64,000 bases of DNA from Tenacibaculum sp. M341 (GCF_004337695.1 NZ_SJXJ01000001.1:186001-250000), one strand, 5' to 3'. Counted from the stretch's first letter, positions 42,397 through 51,748 are shown. Numbers and translations: made by a program. The notes: generated from the letters alone by a model not told the origin.

Positions 42397-43806
42397 ATGA
42401 AAAAAATTATATACATAGTAGTTGCACTTATAGTTTTTAGTGCTTGTACAGAAGATTTTACAAAAATAAATACCAATCCGAATAACCCTGAAGTAGCTAG
42501 CGAAAGTTTATTATTACCAACCGTACTTTTTGATTTGTCTAACTTAATGGTGAACGAGTCTTATAATTTTGGAGATATTATTTCTCAGTACGGAGCAAGA
42601 TATGAATTTAATGATTTAGATATTTATAGATGGCAAGCAGATGATCGTTTTTGGTCGCCAATGTATACAATTCTTCAAAATATTCAGGATATTAAAAAGA
42701 TTGCAGATGAGAATGGTGATGTTAATTACAAAGCGGTAGGGTTAATTTTAGAGTCGTACATATACAGTGTAATTACAGATGCTTATGGTGCTGTACCAAT
42801 GTCGGAAGCAAATAGAACTAAAGAAGGAATTATAACTCCGGTATACGATTCGCAAGAGGCTATTTACACAAGTATTTTTGAGAAGTTAGAAAATGCGAAC
42901 CAAATAATTAATGTATCTGGTACTATTAACGGTGATAATTTGTACAATGGTAATATGATGCAATGGAAAAAGTTTGCAAACTCATTACGCTTACGATTGT
43001 TATTAAGAATTAGTGATGTTAAAAATGTAAGTAGTGAAGTTACTGCTATCGTAAATGATTTTGCTACGTATCCGATTTTTGAGTCGAATGCTGATAATGC
43101 CACTTATGCTTACAGTGGTTCTTTACCAGATATTTCACCTATTGTATTACCTGGTGGAGGTAGAGCTTATGATTATTATTTGTTGATTCCTACAAAGCAT
43201 TTTGTAGATCTTTTAGCTACAAATAATGATCCTCGTTTAGATGCATGGGTAAGTCCGAAAGAAGGAACCAATGATAGAACGTTGGGTGTGATACCAGGGC
43301 AATCGTTAAGTGATATTGGTAGACCTGCTGATTTTAGTAGAAGAGCTAATAGTTTTTATGAAAGTGCTACTATGGTAGAAGGTATTTTTATGACCTACAG
43401 TGAGTTAAATTTTATTTTAGCTGAGGCTACTGAAAAAGGATTAGTATCGTCTAGATCTGCAAAGAGTTATTATGATACTGCAGTAATTGCTTCTTTTGAA
43501 CAATGGAATGTTAACATGCCTACTGACTTTTTATCTGTAACGGCTCCTTATGATAATACCACGGATCGTTTATATGAGCAAAAGTGGTTGGCTTTATATC
43601 ACAGTGGTGTAGAGTCTTGGTTTGATTGGAAACGTACAGGAAAGCCTAGTTTTATTCAGGCTGGTTCAGGAAATATTAATGGTGATATGGTACCAGTAAG
43701 GTTACGATATCCGAGTTTAGAACAATCGGTAAACACAGCTAACTACGAAGCGGCATCTTCTGCTATGGGCAGTGATGATATCAATGCTTCTTCTTGGTGG
43801 TGGTAA
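42397..43806 (+). CDS. SusD/RagB-like ligand-binding lipoprotein
   Basis: 469 residues with lipoprotein signal MKKIIYIVVALIVFSAC (C17), 'INTNPNNPEVAS' next, and a helical SusD-like_2 fold: 'DIISQYGARYEFNDLDIYRW', 'AVGLILESYIYSVITDAYGAVPMSEA', 'KKFANSLRLRLLLRISDV', C-terminal 'WLALYHSGVESWFDWKRTGKP'. It forms the lid of the SusC transporter on the cell surface. Its 12-bp distance to susC shows co-transcription. The ligand is not predictable. Confidence 0.93.
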   Translation: MKKIIYIVVALIVFSACTEDFTKINTNPNNPEVASESLLLPTVLFDLSNLMVNESYNFGDIISQYGARYEFNDLDIYRWQADDRFWSPMYTILQNIQDIKKIADENGDVNYKAVGLILESYIYSVITDAYGAVPMSEANRTKEGIITPVYDSQEAIYTSIFEKLENANQIINVSGTINGDNLYNGNMMQWKKFANSLRLRLLLRISDVKNVSSEVTAIVNDFATYPIFESNADNATYAYSGSLPDISPIVLPGGGRAYDYYLLIPTKHFVDLLATNNDPRLDAWVSPKEGTNDRTLGVIPGQSLSDIGRPADFSRRANSFYESATMVEGIFMTYSELNFILAEATEKGLVSSRSAKSYYDTAVIASFEQWNVNMPTDFLSVTAPYDNTTDRLYEQKWLALYHSGVESWFDWKRTGKPSFIQAGSGNINGDMVPVRLRYPSLEQSVNTANYEAASSAMGSDDINASSWWW

Positions 43807-44162
43807 GTGTTTTTATATAAGTAAGTTTAAATTTTGGCTAAATTCATTTTAAAAAGTAATTTTTAATTTGAGTTTAGCTTTTTTGTTTCAGTGATCAGTT
43901 ATCTGTGATCAGTTATCAATGTTTTTCAGTGATCAGTTATCTGTGATCAATTATCAATTCTTTTTTCAGTTTTGCTGAATAAAATTAGATGCGTCTTTCC
44001 GAGGAGGTACGATGAAGGAATCTTTTCATTTAGAATTGCTAATATCATTTTGTTTTTTAACTTTCAAACCTCAAACCTCAAACCTCAAACCTCAAACCTC
44101 AAACCTCAAACCTCAAACCTCAAACCTCAAACCTCAAACCTCAAACCTCAAACCTCAAACCT
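43807..44162. repeat. Intergenic region with GATCA dyads and (TCAAACC)14 array
   Basis: 43889-43960 has repeated CAGTGATCAGTTATCTGTGATCA-type units. 43990-44025 carries a TTTCCGAGGAGG-type sequence seen between genes of Flavobacteria. 44064-44161 is the heptamer TCAAACC repeated exactly 14 times. No gene is seen. It lies between the convergent susD and miaA genes and abuts the miaA stop. Confidence 0.9.
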
Positions 44163-45059
44163 TTAACTTTCTTGAATGGCTTTTAAAATGTTTTGAAGAT
44201 CGTCTTTGTAGTCAAACCAAAGAATGTTTTTGTCTTTTTTAAACCAAGTAAGTTGTCTTTTCGCAAATCGGCGTGTGTTCTTTTTTATTTCTGACACCGC
44301 AAAATCTAAGGTCCAATTCTCATCGAAATACTCAAATAATTCACGATAGCCAACGGTTTGTAGTGCATTTAAATGCTTGTGAGCGTGTAATGCTTTGGCT
44401 TCTTCAAGTAATCCGTTTTTCATCATTAAATCTACACGTAAATTTATACGCTCATAAATTATTTCTCTATCGGCATTCAAACCAATTTTAATCGATTTAA
44501 AATTTCTTGGTGCTTTTTCTTTATTAATGAATGATGAATAAGGCTTTTCGGTACCAATACAAATTTCTAAAGCTCTAATTAATCTGTGTGGATTTTCAAT
44601 AGCAACAGTATTGTAAGAAGTAATATCGAGCTCTTTTAATTGTTGTTGTAGTACTTCAATACCTTCGTTTTCTAATTGTTGATTAAGATTTTCTCTAATT
44701 TTAGGATCAACATTCGGAAAATAATCCAATCCTTTTAAAACAGCATCTACATATAAACCACTACCACCTACCATAATTTGAGTAGTATTTTTAGTGAATA
44801 ATGTATTTAGTTTCTGAATAGCATCTTTTTCAAAATCACCTACACTGTAATCATCAAAAACACTTCTATTTTGAATAAAATGATGTGTAGCTGCATTTAG
44901 TTCATCTTCATCTGGAACAGCGGTACCAATACACATTTCTTTGTAAAACTGTCTAGAATCGCAAGAAATAATATCGCATTTGTACTGTTTTGCTAATTGA
45001 ATGCTAAGCGCAGTTTTACCAATAGCAGTAGGTCCAACAATAGTAATAAGCGTGTTCAT
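44163..45059 (-). CDS. miaA: tRNA dimethylallyltransferase
   Basis: About 298 residues from ATG 45059 (MNTLITIVG). It transfers a dimethylallyl group to A37 of tRNAs that read UNN codons. Visible: P-loop GPTAIGKT (8-15), DSRQFYKEM (about 34-42), GGSGLYVDAVLKGLD near 98-112, and 'NPHRLIRALEI' near 156-166. The frame continues upstream into the ion channel gene but the P-loop spacing supports this start. It begins one base after the ion channel stop, so the genes are coupled. The stop lies at the edge of a heptamer repeat. Confidence 0.95.
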   Translation of the reverse strand: MNTLITIVGPTAIGKTALSIQLAKQYKCDIISCDSRQFYKEMCIGTAVPDEDELNAATHHFIQNRSVFDDYSVGDFEKDAIQKLNTLFTKNTTQIMVGGSGLYVDAVLKGLDYFPNVDPKIRENLNQQLENEGIEVLQQQLKELDITSYNTVAIENPHRLIRALEICIGTEKPYSSFINKEKAPRNFKSIKIGLNADREIIYERINLRVDLMMKNGLLEEAKALHAHKHLNALQTVGYRELFEYFDENWTLDFAVSEIKKNTRRFAKRQLTWFKKDKNILWFDYKDDLQNILKAIQES

Positions 45060-45060
45060 A

Positions 45061-45885
45061 TTAATCGTGTAAATTATGACCGCAATGATAACAAAAAACT
45101 GCGTCATCTTTATGTCCTTCAGCAGCACAATTAGGACAAGACTGTGTATTTAGTCCAACATCTGAGTGTTTTACCATTTCAGAAGAAACAATTCCGGTAG
45201 GAATGGCAATAATAGCATACCCTAAAATCATGATAACACTCGCTATAAATTGACCAAATGGTGTATGAGGAGCTATATCTCCATAACCAACAGTGGTAAG
45301 TGTAACAATAGCCCAATAAACACTTCTTGGAATACTTGTAAAGCCGTTATCAGCTCCTTCAATTAAGTACATAACTGTACCTAAAATGATTGAAATGATG
45401 AGTACAAAAAATAGAAATACAGAGATTTTTGCTTTACTCGCTTTTAAAGCTTTTGCTAAACTTTGAGATTCTCCTATAAAACGACCTAGTTTTAAAATTC
45501 TGAAAACTCTAAGTAATCTAAGAGCTCTTAACGCTACTAAGCTGTGCGTACCAACAAAAAATAATGATAAGTATTTAGGAACTGTAGATAAGAAATCAAT
45601 AACTCCGTAGAAACTAAAAATGTATTTAGTTGGTTTGTTAATAGAAATGATTCTGATTACATATTCAATCGTAAATAAAATAGTAATTATCCATTCAGCT
45701 ATATTTAATTCGAAACTATACTTTTCGCCAATAGTGTTAACACTTTCCAGCATTACAATTCCAATACTTAGCAAAATGGCAATTAAAAGAATAATGTCAA
45801 ATAGTTTTCCGGCAGGGGTATCAGCTTCATAAATAATTTCATGAAGTCTCTTTTTCCAGTTCTCTTTTGGTTTTATCTCAGTCAA
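45061..45885 (-). CDS. Voltage-gated-type potassium channel with C-terminal zinc ribbon
   Basis: 274 residues with six membrane segments. S4 carries regularly spaced arginines ('LVALRALRLLRVFRILKLGR', about 117-136); the pore loop has the potassium filter TVGYGD (about 196-201). The C-terminal end holds C-x2-C ... C-x2-C (SCPNCAAEG and FCYHCGHNL), a small zinc ribbon. The gene lies directly upstream of miaA. The zinc ribbon is an addition beyond the basic channel and may be regulatory. Confidence 0.9.
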   Translation of the reverse strand: MTEIKPKENWKKRLHEIIYEADTPAGKLFDIILLIAILLSIGIVMLESVNTIGEKYSFELNIAEWIITILFTIEYVIRIISINKPTKYIFSFYGVIDFLSTVPKYLSLFFVGTHSLVALRALRLLRVFRILKLGRFIGESQSLAKALKASKAKISVFLFFVLIISIILGTVMYLIEGADNGFTSIPRSVYWAIVTLTTVGYGDIAPHTPFGQFIASVIMILGYAIIAIPTGIVSSEMVKHSDVGLNTQSCPNCAAEGHKDDAVFCYHCGHNLHD

Positions 45886-46084
45886 AATAATCTGTTATAC
45901 AAGCAATATTACAAATTATTTTCTATAAAAAAGCGATTATGAATGCGTTTAGGTAGCTAAACAAATGATAAAAGAGGTAGAAGCGCTAAGGAAGTGTTTG
46001 GTGTAAAAAGTTAACTTTAATATTTAAGAAATTCATGCATCACAAATTCTCTAATACCCTTATTGCTTTACCTCTCTATAGTTT

Positions 46085-46249
46085 TTAAAATAAGTTTACA
46101 CAAATTGTGCATGGATCTTGAGAATTAGCAGAATCTGGTGGGCAAAATGCATACATTGGTCCTCCAGCACATAATCCGTATCCGCCATTAATATCTTTTT
46201 GAGCTTCTTTGTTTAAAACAGTTCCTAGCTTGTTGATGTTGTTTAACAT
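46085..46249 (-). CDS. Double-glycine leader peptide (bacteriocin-like precursor) 2
   Basis: 54 residues from ATG 46249; the longer frame upstream is not supported. The leader MLNNINKLGTVLNKEAQKDI is followed by NGG (cleavage after residue 23). The mature peptide is 31 residues with four cysteines (C27, C36, C47, C50), two of them in CTIC, suggesting two disulfides or modified residues. No exporter is adjacent. It is not near peptide 1 and lacks its upstream direct repeats. Antimicrobial or signalling function is inferred from the leader only. Confidence 0.72.
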   Translation of the reverse strand: MLNNINKLGTVLNKEAQKDINGGYGLCAGGPMYAFCPPDSANSQDPCTICVNLF

Positions 46250-46461
46250 AATTTTGAATTTAGATTTCTTTAAAGTAACTGTAAAATAATGGTGAATGAA
46301 AATAATTGTGATAACTGCTAGCAATAAATTCATAACCGTAATTAATACTAGAAATTCTAATTTTTAAATTGTTTTTGAGGTATTAAAAGTATTTTTTAGA
46401 AGTGTATTATTTGATCTTAAAATTTATAATCTTTTAATATTCACAAAATGTAAGTTTTCAC

Positions 46462-46469
46462 TACTTTTG
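46462..46469 (+). promoter_or_regulatory. -7 box (TACTTTTG) of the methyltransferase gene
   Basis: Exact TAnnTTTG 14 nt before the ATG at 46484. Confidence 0.5.
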
Positions 46470-46483
46470 CGACCTTAATACTT

Positions 46484-47209
46484 ATGGAAACAAAAGATTG
46501 GTTTACTTCTTGGTTTGACACACCATACTATCATGTGTTGTATAAGCACAGAAACGATGCAGATGCTCAGTTGTTTATGAAAAATATTACAAGGTTTTTG
46601 AATCTTGATACAACAGCACATATTGCAGATGTACCTTGCGGAAAAGGAAGACATTCTATTTATTTAAATTCTTTAGGGTATACAGTTACTGGTGGAGATT
46701 TAAGTAAAAATAGTATTGCACATGCTAAAAAATTTGAAAATGATAAGTTGCATTTTGAAGTTTGGGACATGCGTAAGTCTATTGAAAATAAGTATGACGC
46801 TGTTTTTAATTTATTTACAAGCTTTGGATATTTTGAAGATGATGCTGAAGACCTTTCAGTGTTAAAGGGAATGAAAAGCGGTTTAAAAGAGGATGCTTTT
46901 TTAGTGGTTGACTTTTTAAATGTGATAAAAACACAGCAAAATTTAGTTAAAGAGGAAGTTAAAGAAATTGAAGGAATTGAATTTCACATTAAAAGAGAAA
47001 TAAAAGATGGTTTTATTTTAAAGCATATTTCTTTTTTTGCTGATGACAGACAACATAATTATACTGAAAAGGTAAAGTTTTTGGATTTTAATAAGATGCA
47101 ACGTTACTTTACTGAAGCTGGTTTGACTATTGTTGAGGTTTTTGGTGATTATAATTTAACTCCGTTTGACGAACAAAATTCTAATCGCTTAATAATTGTA
47201 GCAAAATAA
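46484..47209 (+). CDS. Class I SAM-dependent methyltransferase
   Basis: 241 residues. SAM-binding motif I is IADVPCGKGRHSIYL (about 46-60), motif II 'GGDLSKNSIAHAKKF' near 69-83, and 'KYDAVFNLFTSFGYF' near 107-121. This is the 'methyltransferase domain 25' fold. The target is not evident. The stop overlaps the ZIP gene start by one base (TAATG), so the two are co-translated. Confidence 0.87.
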   Translation: METKDWFTSWFDTPYYHVLYKHRNDADAQLFMKNITRFLNLDTTAHIADVPCGKGRHSIYLNSLGYTVTGGDLSKNSIAHAKKFENDKLHFEVWDMRKSIENKYDAVFNLFTSFGYFEDDAEDLSVLKGMKSGLKEDAFLVVDFLNVIKTQQNLVKEEVKEIEGIEFHIKREIKDGFILKHISFFADDRQHNYTEKVKFLDFNKMQRYFTEAGLTIVEVFGDYNLTPFDEQNSNRLIIVAK

Positions 47210-47919
47210 TGAGTTATATACTTTTAATTTTATCGGTTTTAGTTGGAGCTTTATTTGTATTGATAGCTAAACCTAAAAATAAAATGTATACACAATTACT
47301 GTTAGCATTTAGTGGATCTTATTTGCTATCTGTTACAGTTTTGCATTTACTTCCTGAAGTATATTCAAACGACCATGGGCACAGTCATGCACATGAGCAT
47401 GGTCAACATAATATTATTGGAATTCTAATTTTAGTCGGAATTTTAATTCAGTCAGTTTTAGAGTCTTTTTCAAAAGGGGCAGAGCATGGACATGTACATA
47501 TTCACTCAGATTCTAGAAAATCTGCTTGGTTATTGTTTATTAGTTTATGTTTGCACGCTTTTTCTGAAGGATTACCTATTCACGATACAGATCAAAAATT
47601 GCTATGGGCAATTATTGTACATAAAGTACCCATAGCAATTGTGCTTACTTCATTTTTTATACTTTCTAAATATTCTAAGAGAAATGCTTTTATTTTCTTA
47701 TTTATATTTAGTTTAATGAGTCCGTTAGGTTATTATTTAGGTAATAACGTTACTTGGTTTATTAAAAATCATCACGAAATTACAGCACTTACCATTGGTA
47801 TTTTCTTACACATTTCTACTGTTATCTTATTTGAAAGCTCAGAAAATCATAGGTTTGATATTAAAAAGTTTGTGGTAGTTGTGCTAGGTATTCTATTGAC
47901 GCTTTTTACTATTCACTAG
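47209..47919 (+). CDS. ZIP family metal transporter
   Basis: 236 residues with about eight membrane segments. A histidine-rich loop (DHGHSHAHEHGQHN, near 54-68) between segments is typical for zinc/iron permeases, and conserved 'SLCLHAFSEGLPIHD' and 'IVHKVPIAIVLTSF' carry the metal-site His and Glu of segments IV and V. It moves divalent metal, probably zinc, into the cytoplasm. Coupled to the methyltransferase gene. Confidence 0.9.
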   Translation: MSYILLILSVLVGALFVLIAKPKNKMYTQLLLAFSGSYLLSVTVLHLLPEVYSNDHGHSHAHEHGQHNIIGILILVGILIQSVLESFSKGAEHGHVHIHSDSRKSAWLLFISLCLHAFSEGLPIHDTDQKLLWAIIVHKVPIAIVLTSFFILSKYSKRNAFIFLFIFSLMSPLGYYLGNNVTWFIKNHHEITALTIGIFLHISTVILFESSENHRFDIKKFVVVVLGILLTLFTIH

Positions 47920-48022
47920 AGTCCTTCTTATTCTTTTTTATTTAAGGAAATCTTTATTTTATTGTTATTTATTGATGTAATCATTGTGTTGATTGATGAT
48001 TTCTTATGTTTTCTCGTTTTTA

Positions 48023-48093
48023 TACCTATATTTAGGGAGGAATAAATACCTATTTGTAGGTATGATTCCCCTTTTTATTACCTATTAAATTTG
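48023..48093. promoter_or_regulatory. Candidate NarL-type sites, hairpin and promoter before the two-component operon
   Basis: Three TACCTAT heptamers (48023-48029, 48047-48053, 48079-48085) and one inverted GTAGGTA (48056-48062). The inner pair forms a 7-2-7 inverted arrangement, as in NarL sites (TACYYMT). The pair is part of a long hairpin (48036-48071) followed by TTTTT, which might also terminate the ZIP transcript. A -7 box TAAATTTG is at 48086-48093, right beside the last heptamer. Confidence 0.55.
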
Positions 48094-48124
48094 AAATCAA
48101 AATGAAAATATAAAATCAATCATT

Positions 48125-49075
48125 ATGCACGAAAATTTACAAACTACAATTTCACTTAATCCTAATCAAAACAAATCTAAAAAAGGAAAACCGGAACAAA
48201 ATAACCAATGGCAAACTTTAGGAGGAGGGGTTAGATATGGAACGTTCTTTTTAATTTATGGAAATTTCAGAGACAATAGAAGAGGAAAAAAAGAAGGTAT
48301 ATTTGTGCCTACTCATTGTGATTTGTATATACAAAATTATCATGGAGATGTAACAATAGGATTTGATAAAAGTAAAGAAATTACATTTGAGTTGATGTAT
48401 CATCCTTTGATGAAAGAGTTTGTTTATACAATGTCTATTAATCTAAAAGCATTGTGTGGAGAAACTTTTGTTTTGGATAAGGAAATAATAATGAAAACTA
48501 AAACAATAGAGGATTTTAATGTTAAAGTAAATGATGTAAACTTAAAATCAAAAGAGAGTTTAGTTGATTCTTTACAAGGGATTCAAAACAATACTTGTAT
48601 TGTACTTGATATAAAATTTGATGATTTAAAAGGGGTTAAAATTCAATATGAGGATGGTAGTTCTTCATCAGTTTTTGATGATGGTAATGCTAATAGCCCT
48701 TTTATAGATGGACATCGTTTTTATAGAGAAGGTTCTAATTTATTGGTTAGAAAATTTGATTTTCATTCAAAATTTAAAGTAAAGGAAGAAACGGGGTTAA
48801 CTTCAGATCAACTTAGGCGAGCATATAATCCAAAAGATGAAGATTACAAAGAAAACCCTGAATTAATTAATGAAAGTATTGGCAATTTTGGTTTTAATAA
48901 AGATTTTGCAGGAACTTTATTAGAAAAAGAAAATGAAATAAAGGAGTTTTATTTCTTTAAATCAGGAATTAAATTTGATCCAAGAAGAACAGGTTATTAT
49001 CAGGGTATACCAAAAGTAAATAATATAATAGTAGATCTTGGTTGTAATCCTAGTGTAATAAGAGTTTTACTGTGA
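48125..49075 (+). CDS. Protein of unknown function encoded with a two-component system
   Basis: 316 residues, no signal peptide. The N-terminal 35 residues are polar ('NPNQNKSKKGKPEQNNQW'), followed by 'LGGGVRYGTFFLIYGNFRDNRRGKKEGIFVPTHCDLYIQNYHGDVTIGFDK', a beta-rich region repeated in style to the end. I recognise no family. Its TGA overlaps the GTG start of the histidine kinase gene (GTGA), so the two are translated together and it may be a signal-related partner. Promoter elements at 48023-48093 precede it. Confidence 0.6.
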   Translation: MHENLQTTISLNPNQNKSKKGKPEQNNQWQTLGGGVRYGTFFLIYGNFRDNRRGKKEGIFVPTHCDLYIQNYHGDVTIGFDKSKEITFELMYHPLMKEFVYTMSINLKALCGETFVLDKEIIMKTKTIEDFNVKVNDVNLKSKESLVDSLQGIQNNTCIVLDIKFDDLKGVKIQYEDGSSSSVFDDGNANSPFIDGHRFYREGSNLLVRKFDFHSKFKVKEETGLTSDQLRRAYNPKDEDYKENPELINESIGNFGFNKDFAGTLLEKENEIKEFYFFKSGIKFDPRRTGYYQGIPKVNNIIVDLGCNPSVIRVLL

Positions 49076-50979
49076 TAAAAAGAATATTTTTTTTTATGAT
49101 TATTTTATTTTGTAAAGTAATCATTGGTCAAAATAAAAAGCTGAATGATTTGGATTCAGTTTTTTATTTTTTAAAATCAATTAATTATGAGAAAGCCAAA
49201 GAAAAATTAGAGGAGCTTGAAAGAGAGAGCCTAAATAAAGAGTTAATCACAGAAATTAACACATTGATTTATTTTTCTTCTAATTTAGGTGTTCAAAAAA
49301 AATCAGAAGAAGAAACAAATTATAAATTAGTTTTAAAAGATGATGAATTTTTAAACTCATTAAAGCTTTTAAATAATGGCTTGTTTCATTTCTATTATAA
49401 GAGAAATTTTGATTCAGAAGCTATAAAGTCATTGAATTTAAGCTTAAAGAAGATTAATAGCATAGGGTATTCACCTTTAAAGAAAGAGATTCTGAAGACC
49501 ATTTTGGAATATCAAGCAAGATATTTTACAACTTATGATGATTTATATAAATCAACATTAGAAGAGTTGGAATCAATAAGTGATGATGTAATTGACAAGA
49601 ACATTAGTGATTACTACAAGTTCTTTTTTATTAGGAGGAATAGTAGTCAAGAGTTTGAAAACAAGTCAGATGTAATATATTATGAAAGATTGATTAATAA
49701 AAAAATACCAAATTTTTATAAAGGGAATATTTACAAGCATATTGCTATTCATTATCAATATACAAAAGAGTATAACAAAGCAATACCGTATTATAGAAAA
49801 GCTCTTAATTTTTATGATGAATATGATAATGGTAGATATATAGAAAAAAATATTTCCACTGAAATTAGTTTTGCTGTATTAAATTTTAAAATGAAGAAAT
49901 TTAATATTGCAATGAATCTTTTAAATAAAATAAAGATTAATAATTTAAAAGGTAAGTTGATAGATTGGAATATGACTTATTATACCTTTTGGAAATCTAG
50001 AGTTTATCGTGATTTAAATAAAATTGATAGCGCACATTATTATTTGGATAAAAGTTTTTTTCTGAATATGGCATTAAATCAAGAAAAACATATTGATGAA
50101 ATTTCAAATATGAGTATTAAATACCAAACAGAAAAAAAAGAAAAACAAATATTAATAGAACAGCAAGAAAAAAAGAGAAATAGGAATCTCTTTTACGGAA
50201 CGTCAATCCTATTAATACTAGGAGGAACAATAGCTTATTTAAATCTAAAAAACTCTAGAAAAAAGCGTTTGCTAGCAGAGCAACAAAAAGAGCTAGAAAA
50301 GCAAAAGAATCTTACTTTAATAAAAGAACAAGAGATTCATACAATTAATGCAATGATAGACGGACAAGAAAAAGAACGGATTAGAATTGCAGAGGATTTA
50401 CATGATAATATTGGTAGCGTACTAGCAACCTTAAAATTGCATTTTGAAAATTTAAAATTGAACCGAGAGAAAAAACACTTCAATCAAGAGGAATTATACA
50501 ATAAAACTGAAAAATTGATTGATGAAACCTATTTAAAAGTCCGAAGTATTGCGCATGCAAAAAATGCTGGAGTAATAGCCAATCAAGGATTGTTAGTAGC
50601 CATTAAAATTATGGCAGAAAAAATATCAGCAGCAAATCAAATAAAGATTTATGTAGTTGATTATGGATTGGATAATAGACTAGAAAATAGTATGGAAATT
50701 ACTGTGTTTAGGATTATTCAAGAACTAACTACTAACATAATTAAACATGCAAATGCATCTGAAGCAACGATTAATATTTCTCAGTTTGATAATTCGTTAA
50801 ACATCATAATAGAAGATGATGGGAAAGGATTTGATGTTGAAAACACCACATTTAAAAGCGGAATAGGAATAGCATCCATTCAAAAAAGAATACAACATTT
50901 ACAAGGAACATTTCAAATAGATTCAACCTTAGAAAAAGGAACTTCAATTATTATTAATATTCCAATTATGAATACCTAA
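49072..50979 (+). CDS. TPR-containing sensor histidine kinase (HisKA_3, NarX/DesK type)
   Basis: 635 residues from a GTG start. Signal peptide (1-19), periplasmic TPR-like helical region (about 25-365), one membrane segment ('LFYGTSILLILGGTIAYLNL', about 374-393), coiled coil, then the phosphoacceptor H444 in RIAEDLHDNIGSV, and a HATPase with N-box ELTTNIIKHANAS, G1 DDGKGFD and G2 GIGIASI. Complete for the family. It senses an unknown envelope signal and phosphorylates the response regulator encoded 57 bp downstream. Confidence 0.93.
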   Translation: MIKRIFFFMIILFCKVIIGQNKKLNDLDSVFYFLKSINYEKAKEKLEELERESLNKELITEINTLIYFSSNLGVQKKSEEETNYKLVLKDDEFLNSLKLLNNGLFHFYYKRNFDSEAIKSLNLSLKKINSIGYSPLKKEILKTILEYQARYFTTYDDLYKSTLEELESISDDVIDKNISDYYKFFFIRRNSSQEFENKSDVIYYERLINKKIPNFYKGNIYKHIAIHYQYTKEYNKAIPYYRKALNFYDEYDNGRYIEKNISTEISFAVLNFKMKKFNIAMNLLNKIKINNLKGKLIDWNMTYYTFWKSRVYRDLNKIDSAHYYLDKSFFLNMALNQEKHIDEISNMSIKYQTEKKEKQILIEQQEKKRNRNLFYGTSILLILGGTIAYLNLKNSRKKRLLAEQQKELEKQKNLTLIKEQEIHTINAMIDGQEKERIRIAEDLHDNIGSVLATLKLHFENLKLNREKKHFNQEELYNKTEKLIDETYLKVRSIAHAKNAGVIANQGLLVAIKIMAEKISAANQIKIYVVDYGLDNRLENSMEITVFRIIQELTTNIIKHANASEATINISQFDNSLNIIIEDDGKGFDVENTTFKSGIGIASIQKRIQHLQGTFQIDSTLEKGTSIIINIPIMNT

Positions 50980-51036
50980 CTATAAGTAGCTTTTCAGTAG
51001 ATTCTATTTGTATATTTGAGTAAAAGACACGACAAT

Positions 51037-51678
51037 ATGATTACAATAGCAATGGCAGAAGACCATCAAATGCTAATTGATGGAGTAAAATCATTTTTTG
51101 AATATGACGAACATATCAATATTATAGGAACTGTAAACAATGGTGAAGATTTAGTAAAGTTAGTATCATTAAAACAGCCTAAATTAGTAATTACAGATAT
51201 TCGAATGCCTAAAATGGATGGTATACAAGCCACCAAAGCTATTAAAACAAAATATCCTCACATAAGAGTACTGGCATTAACAATGTTTGATCAACCAGAG
51301 GCGATAAAACAGATGTTAGATGTGGGAGCATCAGGATATTTACTGAAAAATTCAGGTATTAAAATGCTTTCTAAAGCAATTGTAACAGTGGCTAACGGCG
51401 AAACATTCTTCGATCCCAATGTGGCATTTAACTTTATGAACGATTATATTGATAAAAAAGTAACCATTGGAACATCAGAAAAAGTAGTATTATCTAACCG
51501 AGAAAAAGAAATTCTTCAACTAATAGCAAATGGTCAAACTTCAAAAGAAATTGCTGAAAATTTATTTATAGCTAAAACAACGGTTGATACCCATCGAAAA
51601 AACATGATTCGTAAGCTAAAATTGAATAGTGGAAATGAGTTGGTGAAGTATGCGATAGATAAAAAATATAGCTTTTAA
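51037..51678 (+). CDS. NarL/LuxR-type response regulator
   Basis: About 213 residues from ATG 51037 (MITIAMAEDHQ); an upstream TTG is not needed. Receiver domain (1-120) with D9-D10-type acidic pocket AEDH and phosphoacceptor in VITDIRMPKMDG (about D56), plus the conserved threonine and lysine (LTMFDQP, LLKNSG). The C-terminal LuxR helix-turn-helix is LSNREKEILQLIANGQTSKEIAENLFIAKTTVDTHRKNM in parts (about 150-195). It is the cognate regulator for the kinase upstream and may bind the sites at 48023-48085. Confidence 0.94.
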   Translation: MITIAMAEDHQMLIDGVKSFFEYDEHINIIGTVNNGEDLVKLVSLKQPKLVITDIRMPKMDGIQATKAIKTKYPHIRVLALTMFDQPEAIKQMLDVGASGYLLKNSGIKMLSKAIVTVANGETFFDPNVAFNFMNDYIDKKVTIGTSEKVVLSNREKEILQLIANGQTSKEIAENLFIAKTTVDTHRKNMIRKLKLNSGNELVKYAIDKKYSF

Positions 51679-51748
51679 AACAGATATAAATTCGATACAA
51701 ATTATTTGAAAAGGTATTCGTAAATTTGCAGACTAATTTATATTGAAT

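Noticed and set aside
43972-44242. Open frames with the repeated peptide NLKPQTS
   Set aside because: They are produced by the (TCAAACC)14 array and extend into miaA on the other strand.
51705-51728. Full -33/-7 promoter of mnmA
   Set aside because: The -7 box is good, but the only nearby TTTG is 12 bases away, too close for a normal -33 element.
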